This document shows, piece by piece, positions 25,674 through 34,569 of a stretch of DNA of 64,000 nt. The notes under the pieces were generated by a model, which worked only from the letters and a program-made list of their open reading frames with translations, ran no database searches and was not told the origin of the DNA. Within the stretch, counting starts at the first letter, position 1. Every line of letters starts with the position of its first letter. The position numbers were made by a program, and so were the translations under genes. The stretch comes from HGM04593 sp045644465 (GTDB taxonomy: Bacteria; Bacteroidota; Bacteroidia; Bacteroidales; Bacteroidaceae), in contig JAZRGV010000062.1 in assembly GCA_045644465.1 (NCBI GenBank), positions 1 to 64,000 of the forward strand, given 5' to 3'.

Positions 25674-26213
25674 ATGAAAAAGACTTTTAAATTTTCAGCA
25701 TTGTTGCTTGCTGCAACTATCATGTTCTCTTCTTGTATTGGTTCTTTCCAGTTGACAAACAAAGTATTTGACTTTAATAAGTCAATCGGTAGCAAATGGG
25801 TTAATGAGCTTGTATTCGCAGCTTTCTGCATCCTTCCAGTATATGAGATTACAGCTTTTGTTGATGCTATAGTATTTAACTCTGTTGAGTTCTGGTCTGG
25901 TAAGAAGGTTTTGGCTAACGAGGGCGAAAAGAAGATTGTTAAGAACAGCGAGGGTAAGGATATCGAGATTACAGCAATGGAGAATGGTTACAACATGACT
26001 GACGGTGCTACTTCAATGAACCTTGTATTCGACGAGGAAACTCAGGTTTGGAGTGCTGAATACAACAATCAGTCAACCGACCTTATCAAGATTGTTAACG
26101 ACAACAACGCTCAGTTGTTCTTGATGAACGGTGAAGTTATGGATGTTACTCTTGATGCAAACGGCATGAATATGGTTCAGATGTACATGAACAACTTTGC
26201 AATGAACAAGTAA
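25674..26213 (+). CDS. DUF3332-family lipoprotein
   Basis: 179 aa. Signal peptide with lipobox FSSC (Cys21) places it in the envelope. It continues GSFQLTNKVFDFNKSIGSKWVNELVFAAF with a hydrophobic segment (about 40-66) and EFWSGKK, which is the DUF3332 pattern; the C-terminal half is beta-rich and hydrophilic. Function is unknown for the family. Single gene with its own -7 box and terminator, so probably monocistronic and well expressed; codons are biased to common ones (AAC, GGT, AAG). Confidence 0.85.
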   Translation: MKKTFKFSALLLAATIMFSSCIGSFQLTNKVFDFNKSIGSKWVNELVFAAFCILPVYEITAFVDAIVFNSVEFWSGKKVLANEGEKKIVKNSEGKDIEITAMENGYNMTDGATSMNLVFDEETQVWSAEYNNQSTDLIKIVNDNNAQLFLMNGEVMDVTLDANGMNMVQMYMNNFAMNK

Positions 26214-26235
26214 TAACAATATTCCTATTTGACTT

Positions 26236-26275
26236 AACAAGGTTGCCGAAAAAACGGCAACCTTGTTGTTTTTAT
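26236..26275 (+). terminator. Intrinsic terminator after the DUF3332 gene
   Basis: 13-bp stem AACAAGGTTGCCG/CGGCAACCTTGTT (26236-26248, 26255-26267), A6 loop, followed by GTTTTTAT. Confidence 0.9.
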
Positions 26276-26313
26276 ATATTATAATAAGTATCTTCGCATT
26301 AAAGAATTGTTAT

Positions 26314-27423
26314 ATGGAACATCCCGAAAATGACAAGGCATACAAAGGTCTTAAGGTAAACGATGGGGTTGAGCCACTTGGCTCTGTCAATCCTTACCTA
26401 GCACAGATGCGTAAGAAACGTGCTGCGCAGCTGTCGGTCAACGACTATGTCGAGGGCATACTTCGTGGCGATGTAACGGTGCTGAGCCGTGCTGTTACAT
26501 TGGTTGAGAGTGTGTTGCCTGAACATCAGACTATAGCTCAAGAGGTTATTGAGCGTTGCCTGCCTCATTCGGGAAAATCGGTGCGTGTTGGTATAACGGG
26601 TGTTCCGGGTGCCGGAAAAAGTACCTCTATCGATGCTTTTGGCATGCATGTGCTGTCGCAGAGTAATGGTAAACTGGCAGTTCTGGCTGTTGACCCCAGT
26701 AGTGAACGCAGTAAGGGTAGTATATTGGGCGACAAGACACGTATGGAGCGTCTGTCGCTTCATCCCCGTGCATTCATACGTCCCAGTGCTTCGTCGGGTT
26801 CTCTTGGTGGAGTGGCACGCAAAACGCGTGAGACAATTGTATTATGCGAGGCGGCTGGCTATGACACCGTCTTTGTGGAAACAGTAGGCGTGGGGCAGAG
26901 CGAAACGGCTGTATGCTCTATGGTCGATTTCTTCTTGCTGATACAGATAGCAGGTGCAGGCGATGAACTTCAGGGAATAAAACGCGGTATAATGGAGATG
27001 GCCGATGGTATTGTGATAAACAAGGCCGATGGCGATAACATAGAGGCTGCAAGACGCGCTGCAGTACATTATCGTAATGCCTTGCAGTTGTTCCCTATGC
27101 CGTTGAGTGGAATACGTCCGTCGGTGCTTACATATTCGGGTTTCTTTGATCTGGGAATAAAAGAGGTATGGGATATGATAACCGCCTATATTGCCCAAGT
27201 TAAAGGTAATGCCTCTTTCGATTTGCGCCGTAGCTACCAGCAGAGATATTGGCTTTACGAGAGCCTGGACGAACATTTAAAACAACGTTTTTATAATGCA
27301 CCGGGCATGGCCGACGTGTTGAAAGAGTATGAACAGATGTTGCTGTCGGGTAAGATTACTTCGTTTGTGGCAGCAAGCAAGGTTCTTGAATATTTTGATA
27401 ACAAAAGTCAAGGAGAGCAATAA
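26314..27423 (+). CDS. meaB: MeaB/ArgK-family GTPase, methylmalonyl-CoA mutase chaperone
   Basis: 369 aa from the ATG at 26314, chosen because an upstream in-frame ATG lies inside the preceding terminator. P-loop GITGVPGAGKSTSIDAFG (about residues 90-107), AVDPSSERSKGSILGDKTRM switch I region, ETVGVGQSE with the switch II/III region, and guanine-specificity motif NKADGDN. MeaB loads and protects the adenosylcobalamin of methylmalonyl-CoA mutase, the enzyme of the succinate-propionate pathway. The mutase genes are not in the window. A -7-like TATCTTCG lies about 20 bases upstream. Confidence 0.95.
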   Translation: MEHPENDKAYKGLKVNDGVEPLGSVNPYLAQMRKKRAAQLSVNDYVEGILRGDVTVLSRAVTLVESVLPEHQTIAQEVIERCLPHSGKSVRVGITGVPGAGKSTSIDAFGMHVLSQSNGKLAVLAVDPSSERSKGSILGDKTRMERLSLHPRAFIRPSASSGSLGGVARKTRETIVLCEAAGYDTVFVETVGVGQSETAVCSMVDFFLLIQIAGAGDELQGIKRGIMEMADGIVINKADGDNIEAARRAAVHYRNALQLFPMPLSGIRPSVLTYSGFFDLGIKEVWDMITAYIAQVKGNASFDLRRSYQQRYWLYESLDEHLKQRFYNAPGMADVLKEYEQMLLSGKITSFVAASKVLEYFDNKSQGEQ

Positions 27424-27440
27424 TGCTCTCCTTGACTTTT
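27403..27440. terminator. Bidirectional terminator between meaB and pfkA
   Basis: Perfect 16-bp arms (27403-27418, 27425-27440; core CAAGGAGAGC/GCTCTCCTTG) with A4 and T4 ends, spanning the meaB stop codon. Serves both convergent genes. Confidence 0.9.
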
Positions 27441-27455
27441 ATTATGATACACATC

Positions 27456-28442
27456 TTATGATGCCAGAATCTCTTGTGCGCGGACTGTCTCCTTGTCAAT
27501 AGGTTTGTCGTCCTTGATAGCCTTTGTGAAAGGAATATATACAACTTCGTTGTTTCTTAGTCCAACCATGATGTTGCGCTGGCCTTCGAGCAATGCATCG
27601 ATTGCGGCAACGCCAAGGCGGCTTGCCAAGATGCGGTCGTTGGCTGTTGGGCTACCGCCACGCTGTAAGTAACCAAGGATAGATACGCGAACATCGAGTT
27701 CGGGGAATCGCTGACGCATACCCTCGGCAACCTCCATAATGTTGTAATCTTTTTCGCGACCTTCGGCGAAAAGCACTATACTGCTGCTCTTTGTACGGCG
27801 TAATCCGTTGGCGATGAACTGGTTGATTTTTTCGAATTCAGGGTCAATCTCGGGAAGTACGCATGCTTCGGCACCTGTTGCAATTGTTCCGTTCAAGGCA
27901 AGGAAACCGGCATCACGTCCCATAACCTCAACGATAAACAGGCGCTCGTGTGATGATGCTGTATCGCGAATTTTATCGACACACTCCATGATGGTGTTCA
28001 ATGCTGTATCGTAACCAATGGTGGTATCCGTTCCGTAAAGGTCGTTATCGATGGTTCCGGGCAATGCAATACATGGTATGTCATGCTCGCGGGCAAGGTT
28101 GTATGCGCCGGTGATTGTACCGTCGCCACCAATTACCACCAAAGCATCAATCTCTTCGCGCTGTAGTGTTTCATAAGCCTTTGCGCGTCCCTCCTCGGTC
28201 TTGAACTCATCGCATCGGCTGGTCTTAAGAATAGTTCCACCTCGTTGGATGATGTTACTTACGTTCTCGGTCTTGAACTCTTTAATCTCGCCGGTAATCA
28301 AACCTTTGTAACCACGATAGATGGCTTTAACCTTAATGTCATGGAAAATACATGCACGTGTTACGGCACGTATTGCTGCATTCATACCAGGAGCATCACC
28401 TCCTGATGTGAGTATTCCTATACAACGAATCTTGTTTTTCAT
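27456..28442 (-). CDS. pfkA: ATP-dependent 6-phosphofructokinase
   Basis: 328 aa, bacterial PfkA size. Phosphorylates fructose 6-phosphate in glycolysis. ILTSGGDAPGMNAAIRAV binds the nucleotide; VVIGGDGTITGA (about residues 101-112) has Gly after GGD, the mark of ATP rather than PPi use; PGTIDNDLYGTDTTIGYDTA carries the catalytic Asp. MGRDAGFLAL and RFPELDVRVSILGYLQRGG complete the active site. The start overlaps ispH by four bases (ATGA). A PPi-type enzyme is encoded at 56285-57931. Confidence 0.96.
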   Translation of the reverse strand: MKNKIRCIGILTSGGDAPGMNAAIRAVTRACIFHDIKVKAIYRGYKGLITGEIKEFKTENVSNIIQRGGTILKTSRCDEFKTEEGRAKAYETLQREEIDALVVIGGDGTITGAYNLAREHDIPCIALPGTIDNDLYGTDTTIGYDTALNTIMECVDKIRDTASSHERLFIVEVMGRDAGFLALNGTIATGAEACVLPEIDPEFEKINQFIANGLRRTKSSSIVLFAEGREKDYNIMEVAEGMRQRFPELDVRVSILGYLQRGGSPTANDRILASRLGVAAIDALLEGQRNIMVGLRNNEVVYIPFTKAIKDDKPIDKETVRAQEILAS

Positions 28443-29317
28443 GTTGTTTTGTTATTATGGTAATTTATAATTGCTTTCTTGCAGTTCTCCATAAGCCATT
28501 TGGGGGTTGATGTTGCTCCGCAAATGCCAATGGAGTCAATGTTATCAGTGAGTGCGAAGTCGATATCTTCGGGGCCTTCTACCTGATAAACTTCGGGGTT
28601 GACCTTCTTGCACTCATTGTATAATATTTTGCCGTTTGAACTCTTTTTGCCACACACAAAGAATATCAGTTGGTGTGCCTTGGCAAATTCGCCTATGCCA
28701 TTCATTCGGTTGGCAACCTGTCCGCATACGGTGTTGAACGACTCGCATTTCTTGTCGGTTGCAATTCGCTCCTTAATGGCTGTAACAATCTCCTTGTAAC
28801 CCTCGAGCGACTTTGTAGTCTGTGAATAAATGTAAGTGTCCTTAACCTCTGATATACGGTCGAGCTGTGTTGGGTTTTCCACAACAATTGCTTCGCCATG
28901 TGTTTGTCCCACAAGTCCCAGGACCTCGGCATGTCCAGCCTGTCCATGTATAATTATTTGGCGCTCCTTGCCGTCGGTCTCCTGCCACATCTTTTTAATT
29001 CGTTGCTGTAGCTTTAGCACTACGGGGCATGTGGCATCAATCAGCTCAAGGTTGTTCTTGCGTGCTGTTTCGTAGGTCTGTGGCGGTTCGCCATGTGCGC
29101 GCAACAGCACCTTTGCGTTGTGCAGTTTGCAGAATGTCTCATGGTCTATGGTAACAAGTCCCATACGTTTCAGGCGGTCGCACTCAATGCTGTTATGTAC
29201 AATATCACCCAGACAGTATAGTGTACCGCCTTTTTGCAACTCTTCTTCGGCTTTCTTTATGGCTGTGGTAACACCGAAGCAGAATCCTGAATGTTCGTCA
29301 ATCTCTATCTTCAGCAT
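28439..29317 (-). CDS. ispH: 4-hydroxy-3-methylbut-2-enyl diphosphate reductase
   Basis: 292 aa. Last step of the MEP pathway, giving IPP and DMAPP. The three [Fe-S] cysteines are visible: SGFCFGV (about 13), DATCPVVLKL (about 97) and NTVCGQVANRM (about 198). HGEPPQTYETARKN and YSQTTKSLEGYKEI are further family blocks. Start is the ATG at 29317, sharing a base with the cmk stop (TGATG); a GTG one codon earlier is possible. Coupled to cmk and pfkA. Confidence 0.96.
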   Translation of the reverse strand: MLKIEIDEHSGFCFGVTTAIKKAEEELQKGGTLYCLGDIVHNSIECDRLKRMGLVTIDHETFCKLHNAKVLLRAHGEPPQTYETARKNNLELIDATCPVVLKLQQRIKKMWQETDGKERQIIIHGQAGHAEVLGLVGQTHGEAIVVENPTQLDRISEVKDTYIYSQTTKSLEGYKEIVTAIKERIATDKKCESFNTVCGQVANRMNGIGEFAKAHQLIFFVCGKKSSNGKILYNECKKVNPEVYQVEGPEDIDFALTDNIDSIGICGATSTPKWLMENCKKAIINYHNNKTT

Positions 29318-30003
29318 CACTTTGTTAGTTTGTTGAACTCATCAATCAACCAATTCATTTGCTCTTCGCGTGTGAGGTTGCTGTTGTCGAGCAACAACGC
29401 GTCGTCGGCCTTCTTTAAAGGGCTAATCTCGCGTGTCTGGTCAAGATGGTCGCGTTGCATCACGTTTTCAAGTATCTCGTTGAAATTGGCTTTGTCGCCA
29501 CGAGCTGTAAGCTCGTCATATCTGCGCTTTGCGCGTACCTCGGCCGATGCTGTTACAAATACTTTCATCTCGGCATTGGGGAATACTGTGGTGCCAATGT
29601 CACGGCCGTCCATAACAATACCTTTTGCTTTACCCATTTCGCGCTGGCGGTTAACCATCTCTTCGCGTACGAAATCGAGAGTGGCAACCTGACTTACAAG
29701 GCGTGAAACCTCGAGCGAACGTATATCGTGCTCAACGTTCTTGCCATTGAGGAATGTTATTGAATTCTTTGTCTCGGCATCTACCTCAAAAGTTATCTTT
29801 ATATCCTTGATGTTTGTGCGAATGGCTTCGGTGTCTATTTTATCTCCAACGAAAAGATTGTTCTGCATGCAGTAAAGAGCTACTGCACGATACATCGCAC
29901 CACTGTCGAAATATAGATAACCTATGTTGCGGGCCAATGCCTTTGCCATTGTGCTTTTTCCGCATGATGAGAAACCGTCAATGGCTATTATTATTTTTTT
30001 CAT
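29317..30003 (-). CDS. cmk: Cytidylate kinase
   Basis: 228 aa, normal size. Transfers phosphate from ATP to CMP/dCMP. P-loop IAIDGFSSCGKSTMAKALA at the N-terminus, FDSGAMYRAVAL for nucleotide binding, and VMDGRDIGTTVFPNAEMKVFVTASAEVRAKRR with the LID arginines. Overlaps ispH by one base. Lies 57 bases after porQ; the order porQ-cmk-ispH-pfkA looks like one leftward unit. Confidence 0.96.
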   Translation of the reverse strand: MKKIIIAIDGFSSCGKSTMAKALARNIGYLYFDSGAMYRAVALYCMQNNLFVGDKIDTEAIRTNIKDIKITFEVDAETKNSITFLNGKNVEHDIRSLEVSRLVSQVATLDFVREEMVNRQREMGKAKGIVMDGRDIGTTVFPNAEMKVFVTASAEVRAKRRYDELTARGDKANFNEILENVMQRDHLDQTREISPLKKADDALLLDNSNLTREEQMNWLIDEFNKLTK

Positions 30004-30060
30004 AACGCGTACTTCTTGTTTCGGATATTTTTTGTGAAGATAGTAAAAAATCCATCATCT

Positions 30061-31038
30061 TCAAAGTGAATATGAAAGATTGAACAATAATGAATGTGCT
30101 GCTGTGTGCAACTTACTATATGAGGCGTTGAATTTTACCTTATAAATATTAAGTCCTGCTCCCAAACTGAAGCCGTCGAAGTTGTTTTTTGCTGTAGAAA
30201 GCTCTCGGCTTCTGCGGTAATTGTATCCAAGCGACAGGTAGAAATTTTTACCTATAAGTACATCTGCTCCAATTATGAAGTGTTTTAGCAGCAACTCACC
30301 AAAATTGTCAGTGCTGCCGTCGGCATTGTAGAAATCCTCTTTTTCCCAACGATGCAGGTTGTAAAGGAGTGCCGAAAGACGTATGGGGGCATGGTTGAAT
30401 CTTTTTGTTATACCCACTTGAAAGTCCATTGGCATACTTTCGTACTCCTCTTCAAAGGCTTTGACCTGTCCTCCCAAATTCTTGCATGCAATTGAAAGTG
30501 ACAACTCCTTTTCGGCATTGAAATAGTTGATACCAAGATCAACGCCAAGTCCCAAAGAGTACATGCTCTCATATTTTGAATATATCAGTTTTCCCGACAC
30601 ACCACCGCTCCAACGTTCTCCAAGCAGATAGTTGTATGTAAATGTGAGGTCCATGTCTTTTGCCGAGAATGTTCCGGTGTGGATGTTGTCCTCGGTGTAT
30701 CCGTCGAATTTTCCATAATCGACATATCGCGCGAAGACTGCAAATGCCGAACGTCTTCCGAAAGTCTTGCTGAAAGCCGCACCACCAACATTGCAGTCGC
30801 TCATGTATGTCATATATGAAAGGTTAAATGTCTTGTCGCTTACGTTGGCGAGAAGTGCCGGGTTGTGTATGACGAGTGTCAAGTCGTCCTCTATAAGTGA
30901 AATGTTGTCTCCGCCAAGAGCTGCAGCATGTGATGAGTAGGGCAGGCGAAGGAAATTGAATGCATGCTCACCGCCTTGCGCAAAATTTACAAGGGGTACG
31001 AGTGTCAATATGTAAAAAAGTATGTTTTTTAATTTCAC
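30061..31038 (-). CDS. porQ: Type IX secretion system protein PorQ
   Basis: 325 aa, starting at a GTG (31036-31038); there is no in-frame ATG nearby. Signal peptide ends LVNFAQ. The mature N-terminus GGEHAFNFLRLPYSSHAAALGGDNISLIEDDLTLVIHNPALL is diagnostic for PorQ, a FadL-like beta-barrel of the PorV/PorQ group tied to type IX cargo attachment. The rest alternates barrel strands and loops. A -7 box TATCTTCG (plus 31086-31093) precedes it. Some Bacteroidales keep porQ without a full secretion system, so it is not proof of T9SS. Confidence 0.9.
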   Translation of the reverse strand: MKLKNILFYILTLVPLVNFAQGGEHAFNFLRLPYSSHAAALGGDNISLIEDDLTLVIHNPALLANVSDKTFNLSYMTYMSDCNVGGAAFSKTFGRRSAFAVFARYVDYGKFDGYTEDNIHTGTFSAKDMDLTFTYNYLLGERWSGGVSGKLIYSKYESMYSLGLGVDLGINYFNAEKELSLSIACKNLGGQVKAFEEEYESMPMDFQVGITKRFNHAPIRLSALLYNLHRWEKEDFYNADGSTDNFGELLLKHFIIGADVLIGKNFYLSLGYNYRRSRELSTAKNNFDGFSLGAGLNIYKVKFNASYSKLHTAAHSLLFNLSYSL

Positions 31039-31085
31039 TTTATGGATGATTTGTTTAGTTTTGCAAAAATGTTGTTTTTGTTTCG

Positions 31086-31093
31086 CGAAGATA
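31086..31093 (-). promoter_or_regulatory. -7 box of porQ
   Basis: TATCTTCG on the minus strand, 48 bases before the GTG start. No TTG at the standard distance. Confidence 0.45.
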
Positions 31094-31258
31094 ATGATTT
31101 TTTACTTATCATTTATTCGCGAGGTAAATAAAATAATTATACGACTATTTTTGTTATAAATAACGCGAAAAAAGTCGTTTTATGTTGTTTATGGAAAGAA
31201 AATCTTTTTAATTTTAAAAAAAGATTGCATTTCATCGTGTGTATTGAAAAATATTGTT

Positions 31259-31266
31259 TATTTTTG
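31259..31266 (+). promoter_or_regulatory. -7 box of the TonB gene
   Basis: TATTTTTG, 31 bases before the ATG at 31297. Confidence 0.55.
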
Positions 31267-31296
31267 CCCATTAGAAAATATATACAATTTTACGAT

Positions 31297-32034
31297 ATGA
31301 ATACAGAGAAAAATCAGCAAGTTAAAGGTAAATTGGAACTTGAGGTTAAGAAGAGTCCCAAAGTGAACTTGGAACAGCACACATTTACATGGCTCTTGAT
31401 GGGTTTTGTGATTGTTTTCGCTGTCACATTTGCAGTTGTAGAGTGGACAACATTTGAAAAACAGGAAAAGAAAGAGAAGAAAGCTCAACAGCAGGCTCTC
31501 GACATTCCTATTGATATCTTGGTGCCTTTTACTATTCCTGAGAAAAAGGTGGTTCCTCCTCCCCCCGAAGCAAAGAAGATCGTTGATATCATTGAGATCG
31601 TAGAGGATGAGGCTGAAATCGAAGAGAGTGATCTTGTTTCTATCGAGGAAATGGGTGAAGTTGTTGAAATTTCAGATAATGCCAACATTGTTGTAGAAGA
31701 GGTTATTGAAGAGGAGCAGGTGTTCCAAGTGGTAGAGCAGCAGCCAGAATTCCCCGGCGGTATGAAAGCTTTGATGAAGTACTTGCAGGAGAATATCAGC
31801 TATCCAAGAATCTCTCGCGACAACAACTCACAGGGCCGTTCTTTCATCCGTTTCGTTGTGAATTCCGACGGCTCAATCGAAGGTGTTGAGGTGTTGAAGA
31901 GTTCAGGTGATATCTATCTTGACAAGGAAGCTATGCGCGTTGTTAGCGGTATGCCAAAATGGTCTCCTGGTAAGCAGGCTGGTAAACCGGTACGTGTGTT
32001 CTTTACCTTGCCGGTTGTATTCCGCTTGCAGTAA
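31297..32034 (+). CDS. TonB-family energy transducer
   Basis: 245 aa from the ATG at 31297, which follows the -7 box; a longer reading frame starts upstream of that promoter and is rejected. A cytoplasmic tail, one membrane helix (LLMGFVIVFAVTFAVVEW, about residues 31-48), a periplasmic spacer rich in Pro and Glu (VPPPPEAKK, then acidic repeats) and a C-terminal TonB domain (PEFPGGMKALMKYLQENISYP ... GVEVLKSSGD). It passes proton-motive energy to outer-membrane receptors. Monocistronic with a terminator. Which receptor it serves cannot be told. Confidence 0.93.
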   Translation: MNTEKNQQVKGKLELEVKKSPKVNLEQHTFTWLLMGFVIVFAVTFAVVEWTTFEKQEKKEKKAQQQALDIPIDILVPFTIPEKKVVPPPPEAKKIVDIIEIVEDEAEIEESDLVSIEEMGEVVEISDNANIVVEEVIEEEQVFQVVEQQPEFPGGMKALMKYLQENISYPRISRDNNSQGRSFIRFVVNSDGSIEGVEVLKSSGDIYLDKEAMRVVSGMPKWSPGKQAGKPVRVFFTLPVVFRLQ

Positions 32035-32051
32035 TAAAGTTAAATATATGT

Positions 32052-32080
32052 AAAAGAGGCTGCGATGCAGCCTCTTTTTT
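32052..32080 (+). terminator. Intrinsic terminator after the TonB gene
   Basis: AAAAGAGGCTGC/GCAGCCTCTTTT stem with a 3-nt loop and a run of T. Confidence 0.9.
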
Positions 32081-32101
32081 TAATTAAACAATATCTGTGT
32101 T

Positions 32102-33076
32102 ATGTACACTTGGGAAGAATTAAGAGATAAAGTAAATCTTTTTATAGATAATTTGGAGTTTGAAAGGGATCCACGTGAATTGTATGCTCCCATACGATAC
32201 ACTTTGGAGCAGAGCGGTAAGCGTGTGCGTCCGGTGTTGTTTCTTATGGCCTATAATTTATATAAGGAGAAAGTGGAGAACGCTCTCTATCCGGCAGTGG
32301 CTATGGAGACATACCACAACTACACCCTTATACACGACGACGTAATGGATCGCGCCGATATACGTCGAGGAAAGCCTACCGTATGTGCAAAGTGGGGCGA
32401 CATAGCGGCAATACTCTCGGGCGACACTATGCTTGTCCTGGCCTATGAGTTTCTTGCTCATGTGCCGGCCGATAAATTGCCTTCGATGCTTTCTCTCTTT
32501 ACAGAGACAGCAAAACAGATTGGCGACGGACAGCAATATGATATAGAGTTTGAAACACGTGACAACGTTGCCGAAGAGGAGTATCTTGAAATGATACGTC
32601 TCAAGACATCGGTTCTTCTTGCTGCATCAATGAAGATGGGTGGTATTCTTGCGGGAGCAAGTGATGCCGACCTGGAGAATTTGTATGAGTATGGCGAGAA
32701 GATGGGACTTGCATTCCAATTGCAGGACGACCTTCTCGATGTATATGCCGACCAGGCATTGTTTGGTAAGAAGATTGGTGGCGATATCTGTTGCAATAAA
32801 AAGACTTTCCTTCTTATAACAGCATTGAACCTGGCTTCTCCCGAACAATTTGCCGAGATGAAGCAGTGGATCGATAAAAAGGAATTCGATGAGCAGGAAA
32901 AAATAGCATTCTTTACCGATATGTATAACAAACTTGGCGTGAGAGATATATGCGAGAAACGCATTGAATCGCTTTTTGCCATGTGTGATAACTATATCGA
33001 CAGAATATCTGTACCTGAAGATAAGAAAGCCAATCTTAAGGCTTTTGCCAACTCCTTGTTGAACCGCAAACTTTGA
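32102..33076 (+). CDS. Polyprenyl diphosphate synthase
   Basis: 324 aa. Adds IPP units to an allylic diphosphate to make the quinone or carrier-lipid side chain. First aspartate-rich motif HDDVMDRADIRRGKPT (about residues 78-93), second motif FQLQDDLLDVYAD (about 207-220), and GKRVRPVLFLMAYNLY near the N-terminus. Chain length cannot be fixed with certainty. First of six closely packed genes to 37768. It complements ispH, which supplies the IPP. Confidence 0.93.
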   Translation: MYTWEELRDKVNLFIDNLEFERDPRELYAPIRYTLEQSGKRVRPVLFLMAYNLYKEKVENALYPAVAMETYHNYTLIHDDVMDRADIRRGKPTVCAKWGDIAAILSGDTMLVLAYEFLAHVPADKLPSMLSLFTETAKQIGDGQQYDIEFETRDNVAEEEYLEMIRLKTSVLLAASMKMGGILAGASDADLENLYEYGEKMGLAFQLQDDLLDVYADQALFGKKIGGDICCNKKTFLLITALNLASPEQFAEMKQWIDKKEFDEQEKIAFFTDMYNKLGVRDICEKRIESLFAMCDNYIDRISVPEDKKANLKAFANSLLNRKL

Positions 33077-33080
33077 TATT

Positions 33081-33791
33081 ATGCCTTACCGCCGATTGCC
33101 AAAGACTGACCAAGCACGCATACGTGCCTTAAAAGCGGCTGTCGAAAGCAGTATGCAGAATGGCTTGTTTACCAACATACTGTCGCATAACACATACTAT
33201 CGTGCGAAAGATATCCTTGAGCGTTTTTCGCGCGAGGTATCTGCCTATCGTCGTTGTGTGAGCGAGCAATCGTCGAAACGTGGTAACAAAGAATACGAGG
33301 CGGCACTCAAGAAGGCAAGAATGTATGTGTCGCACTTCATACAGGTTCTCAGCATGTCGATAATGCGCGGCGAGATAGCGCGCAACAAACGTCCCTACTA
33401 TGGATTGCCCGAGGATGAAGATACAACACCTAATCTCTTCTCGGAATCGTCGGTTCTTGAGTGGGGAGCGAAAATCATTGATGGTGAGCGCCGTCGTCAA
33501 GGCGAGGGTGGTGTGCCGGTCTATAACCCCACAATGGGACGTGTAGCGGTGGTGTATGATATTTTCAAGGGCATGTACGAAAAGCAACAGATGCTTCAGC
33601 AAAGAACTAATGATGCTCTTCGTAATATCTCGGATATGCGTTTCGAGGCCGATGAAGTCATTTATGAGGCATGGGGTGAGATAGAGGCAACCTTTGCAGT
33701 GTTCAAGGGTGATGAACGCCTTAAAAAATGTGCCCAATACGGAGTTATATATTACGACCGTCCCGACCGTAAAAAAGATAAAAATGATTGA
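33081..33791 (+). CDS. Conserved hypothetical cytoplasmic protein
   Basis: 236 aa, basic, helical, no signal peptide or membrane segment. The N-terminus MPYRRLPKTDQARIRALKAA suggests an early conserved region, followed by KALEDILERFS-like helices and a middle segment GLPEDEDTTPNLFSESSVLEWG. I do not recognise a family. It starts 4 bases after the polyprenyl synthase and overlaps tatD by 8 bases, so it is co-translated with both. Confidence 0.8.
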   Translation: MPYRRLPKTDQARIRALKAAVESSMQNGLFTNILSHNTYYRAKDILERFSREVSAYRRCVSEQSSKRGNKEYEAALKKARMYVSHFIQVLSMSIMRGEIARNKRPYYGLPEDEDTTPNLFSESSVLEWGAKIIDGERRRQGEGGVPVYNPTMGRVAVVYDIFKGMYEKQQMLQQRTNDALRNISDMRFEADEVIYEAWGEIEATFAVFKGDERLKKCAQYGVIYYDRPDRKKDKND

Positions 33792-34569
33792 ATTCGTTGA
33801 TACGCATACCCATCTTTTTGTTCAGGAATTCGATGAGGACAGAAACAATGTAGTGCAACGTGCCATTGCTGCCGGTGTTACAAAATTATGTCTGCCGTCG
33901 ATAACTGAAGAGTCTGTTCCGGTAATAATGAAAATGTGCGAGGAACATCCCGGTGTCTGTTTTCCTATGTTGGGACTTCATCCAACCGAACTTGGCGAAG
34001 ACTATAAGGGAGTCCTTGAACGTATGTATGATATTCTTAAAAATGATTGCCGTTACATTGCCGTAGGTGAGGTGGGGCTTGACTTCTATTGGGATGATAC
34101 CCGCAAGAAAGAACAACTCGAAGCCTTTGACGCGCAGATAGCGTGGGCGGCCGAAATGGGATTGCCTTTGGCTATACATTCCCGCAGTGCCTTCAATGAA
34201 TTGTATGATATGATGGAGTCGCATCGTGGCAAGGGGCTTACGGGAGTTTTTCATTGTTTCTCGGGAAACGAGGATGAGGCGCGCAAACTACTTTCGTTCG
34301 ACGGCTTCTGTCTTGGTATAGGCGGGGTGGTTACATACAAGAAATCAATATTGCCGGAAGTCTTGAAGAATGTTCCGCTCGAAAGGGTGTTGCTCGAAAC
34401 CGACTCTCCTTATCTGCCGCCTGTGCCATTTAGGGGAAAACGCAATGAGAGTGCTTACGTGCCATATATTGCAGAATTTCTGGCAGACGTATATGACTGT
34501 ACCATAGATGAAGTGGCGCGTGTAACAACTATTAATGCTTGTAGAATCTTTCCCAAATTGAATGTATAA
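33784..34569 (+). CDS. tatD: TatD-family metal-dependent hydrolase
   Basis: 261 aa from the ATG at 33784, giving the expected opening MIEFVDTHTHLF; a longer frame begins inside the previous gene. Metal ligands: DTHTH, GEVGLDFYW, HSRSAF, FHCFSG and LETDSPYLPP. TatD proteins are Mg-dependent 3'-5' exonucleases or DNA/RNA repair nucleases. It overlaps the upstream gene by 8 bases and its TAATG junction overlaps the next start. Confidence 0.93.
   Translation: MIEFVDTHTHLFVQEFDEDRNNVVQRAIAAGVTKLCLPSITEESVPVIMKMCEEHPGVCFPMLGLHPTELGEDYKGVLERMYDILKNDCRYIAVGEVGLDFYWDDTRKKEQLEAFDAQIAWAAEMGLPLAIHSRSAFNELYDMMESHRGKGLTGVFHCFSGNEDEARKLLSFDGFCLGIGGVVTYKKSILPEVLKNVPLERVLLETDSPYLPPVPFRGKRNESAYVPYIAEFLADVYDCTIDEVARVTTINACRIFPKLNV

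Noticed and set aside
31225..31296. Upstream extension of the TonB gene
   Set aside because: It contains the -7 box; the ATG at 31297 gives the usual short cytoplasmic tail before the membrane helix.
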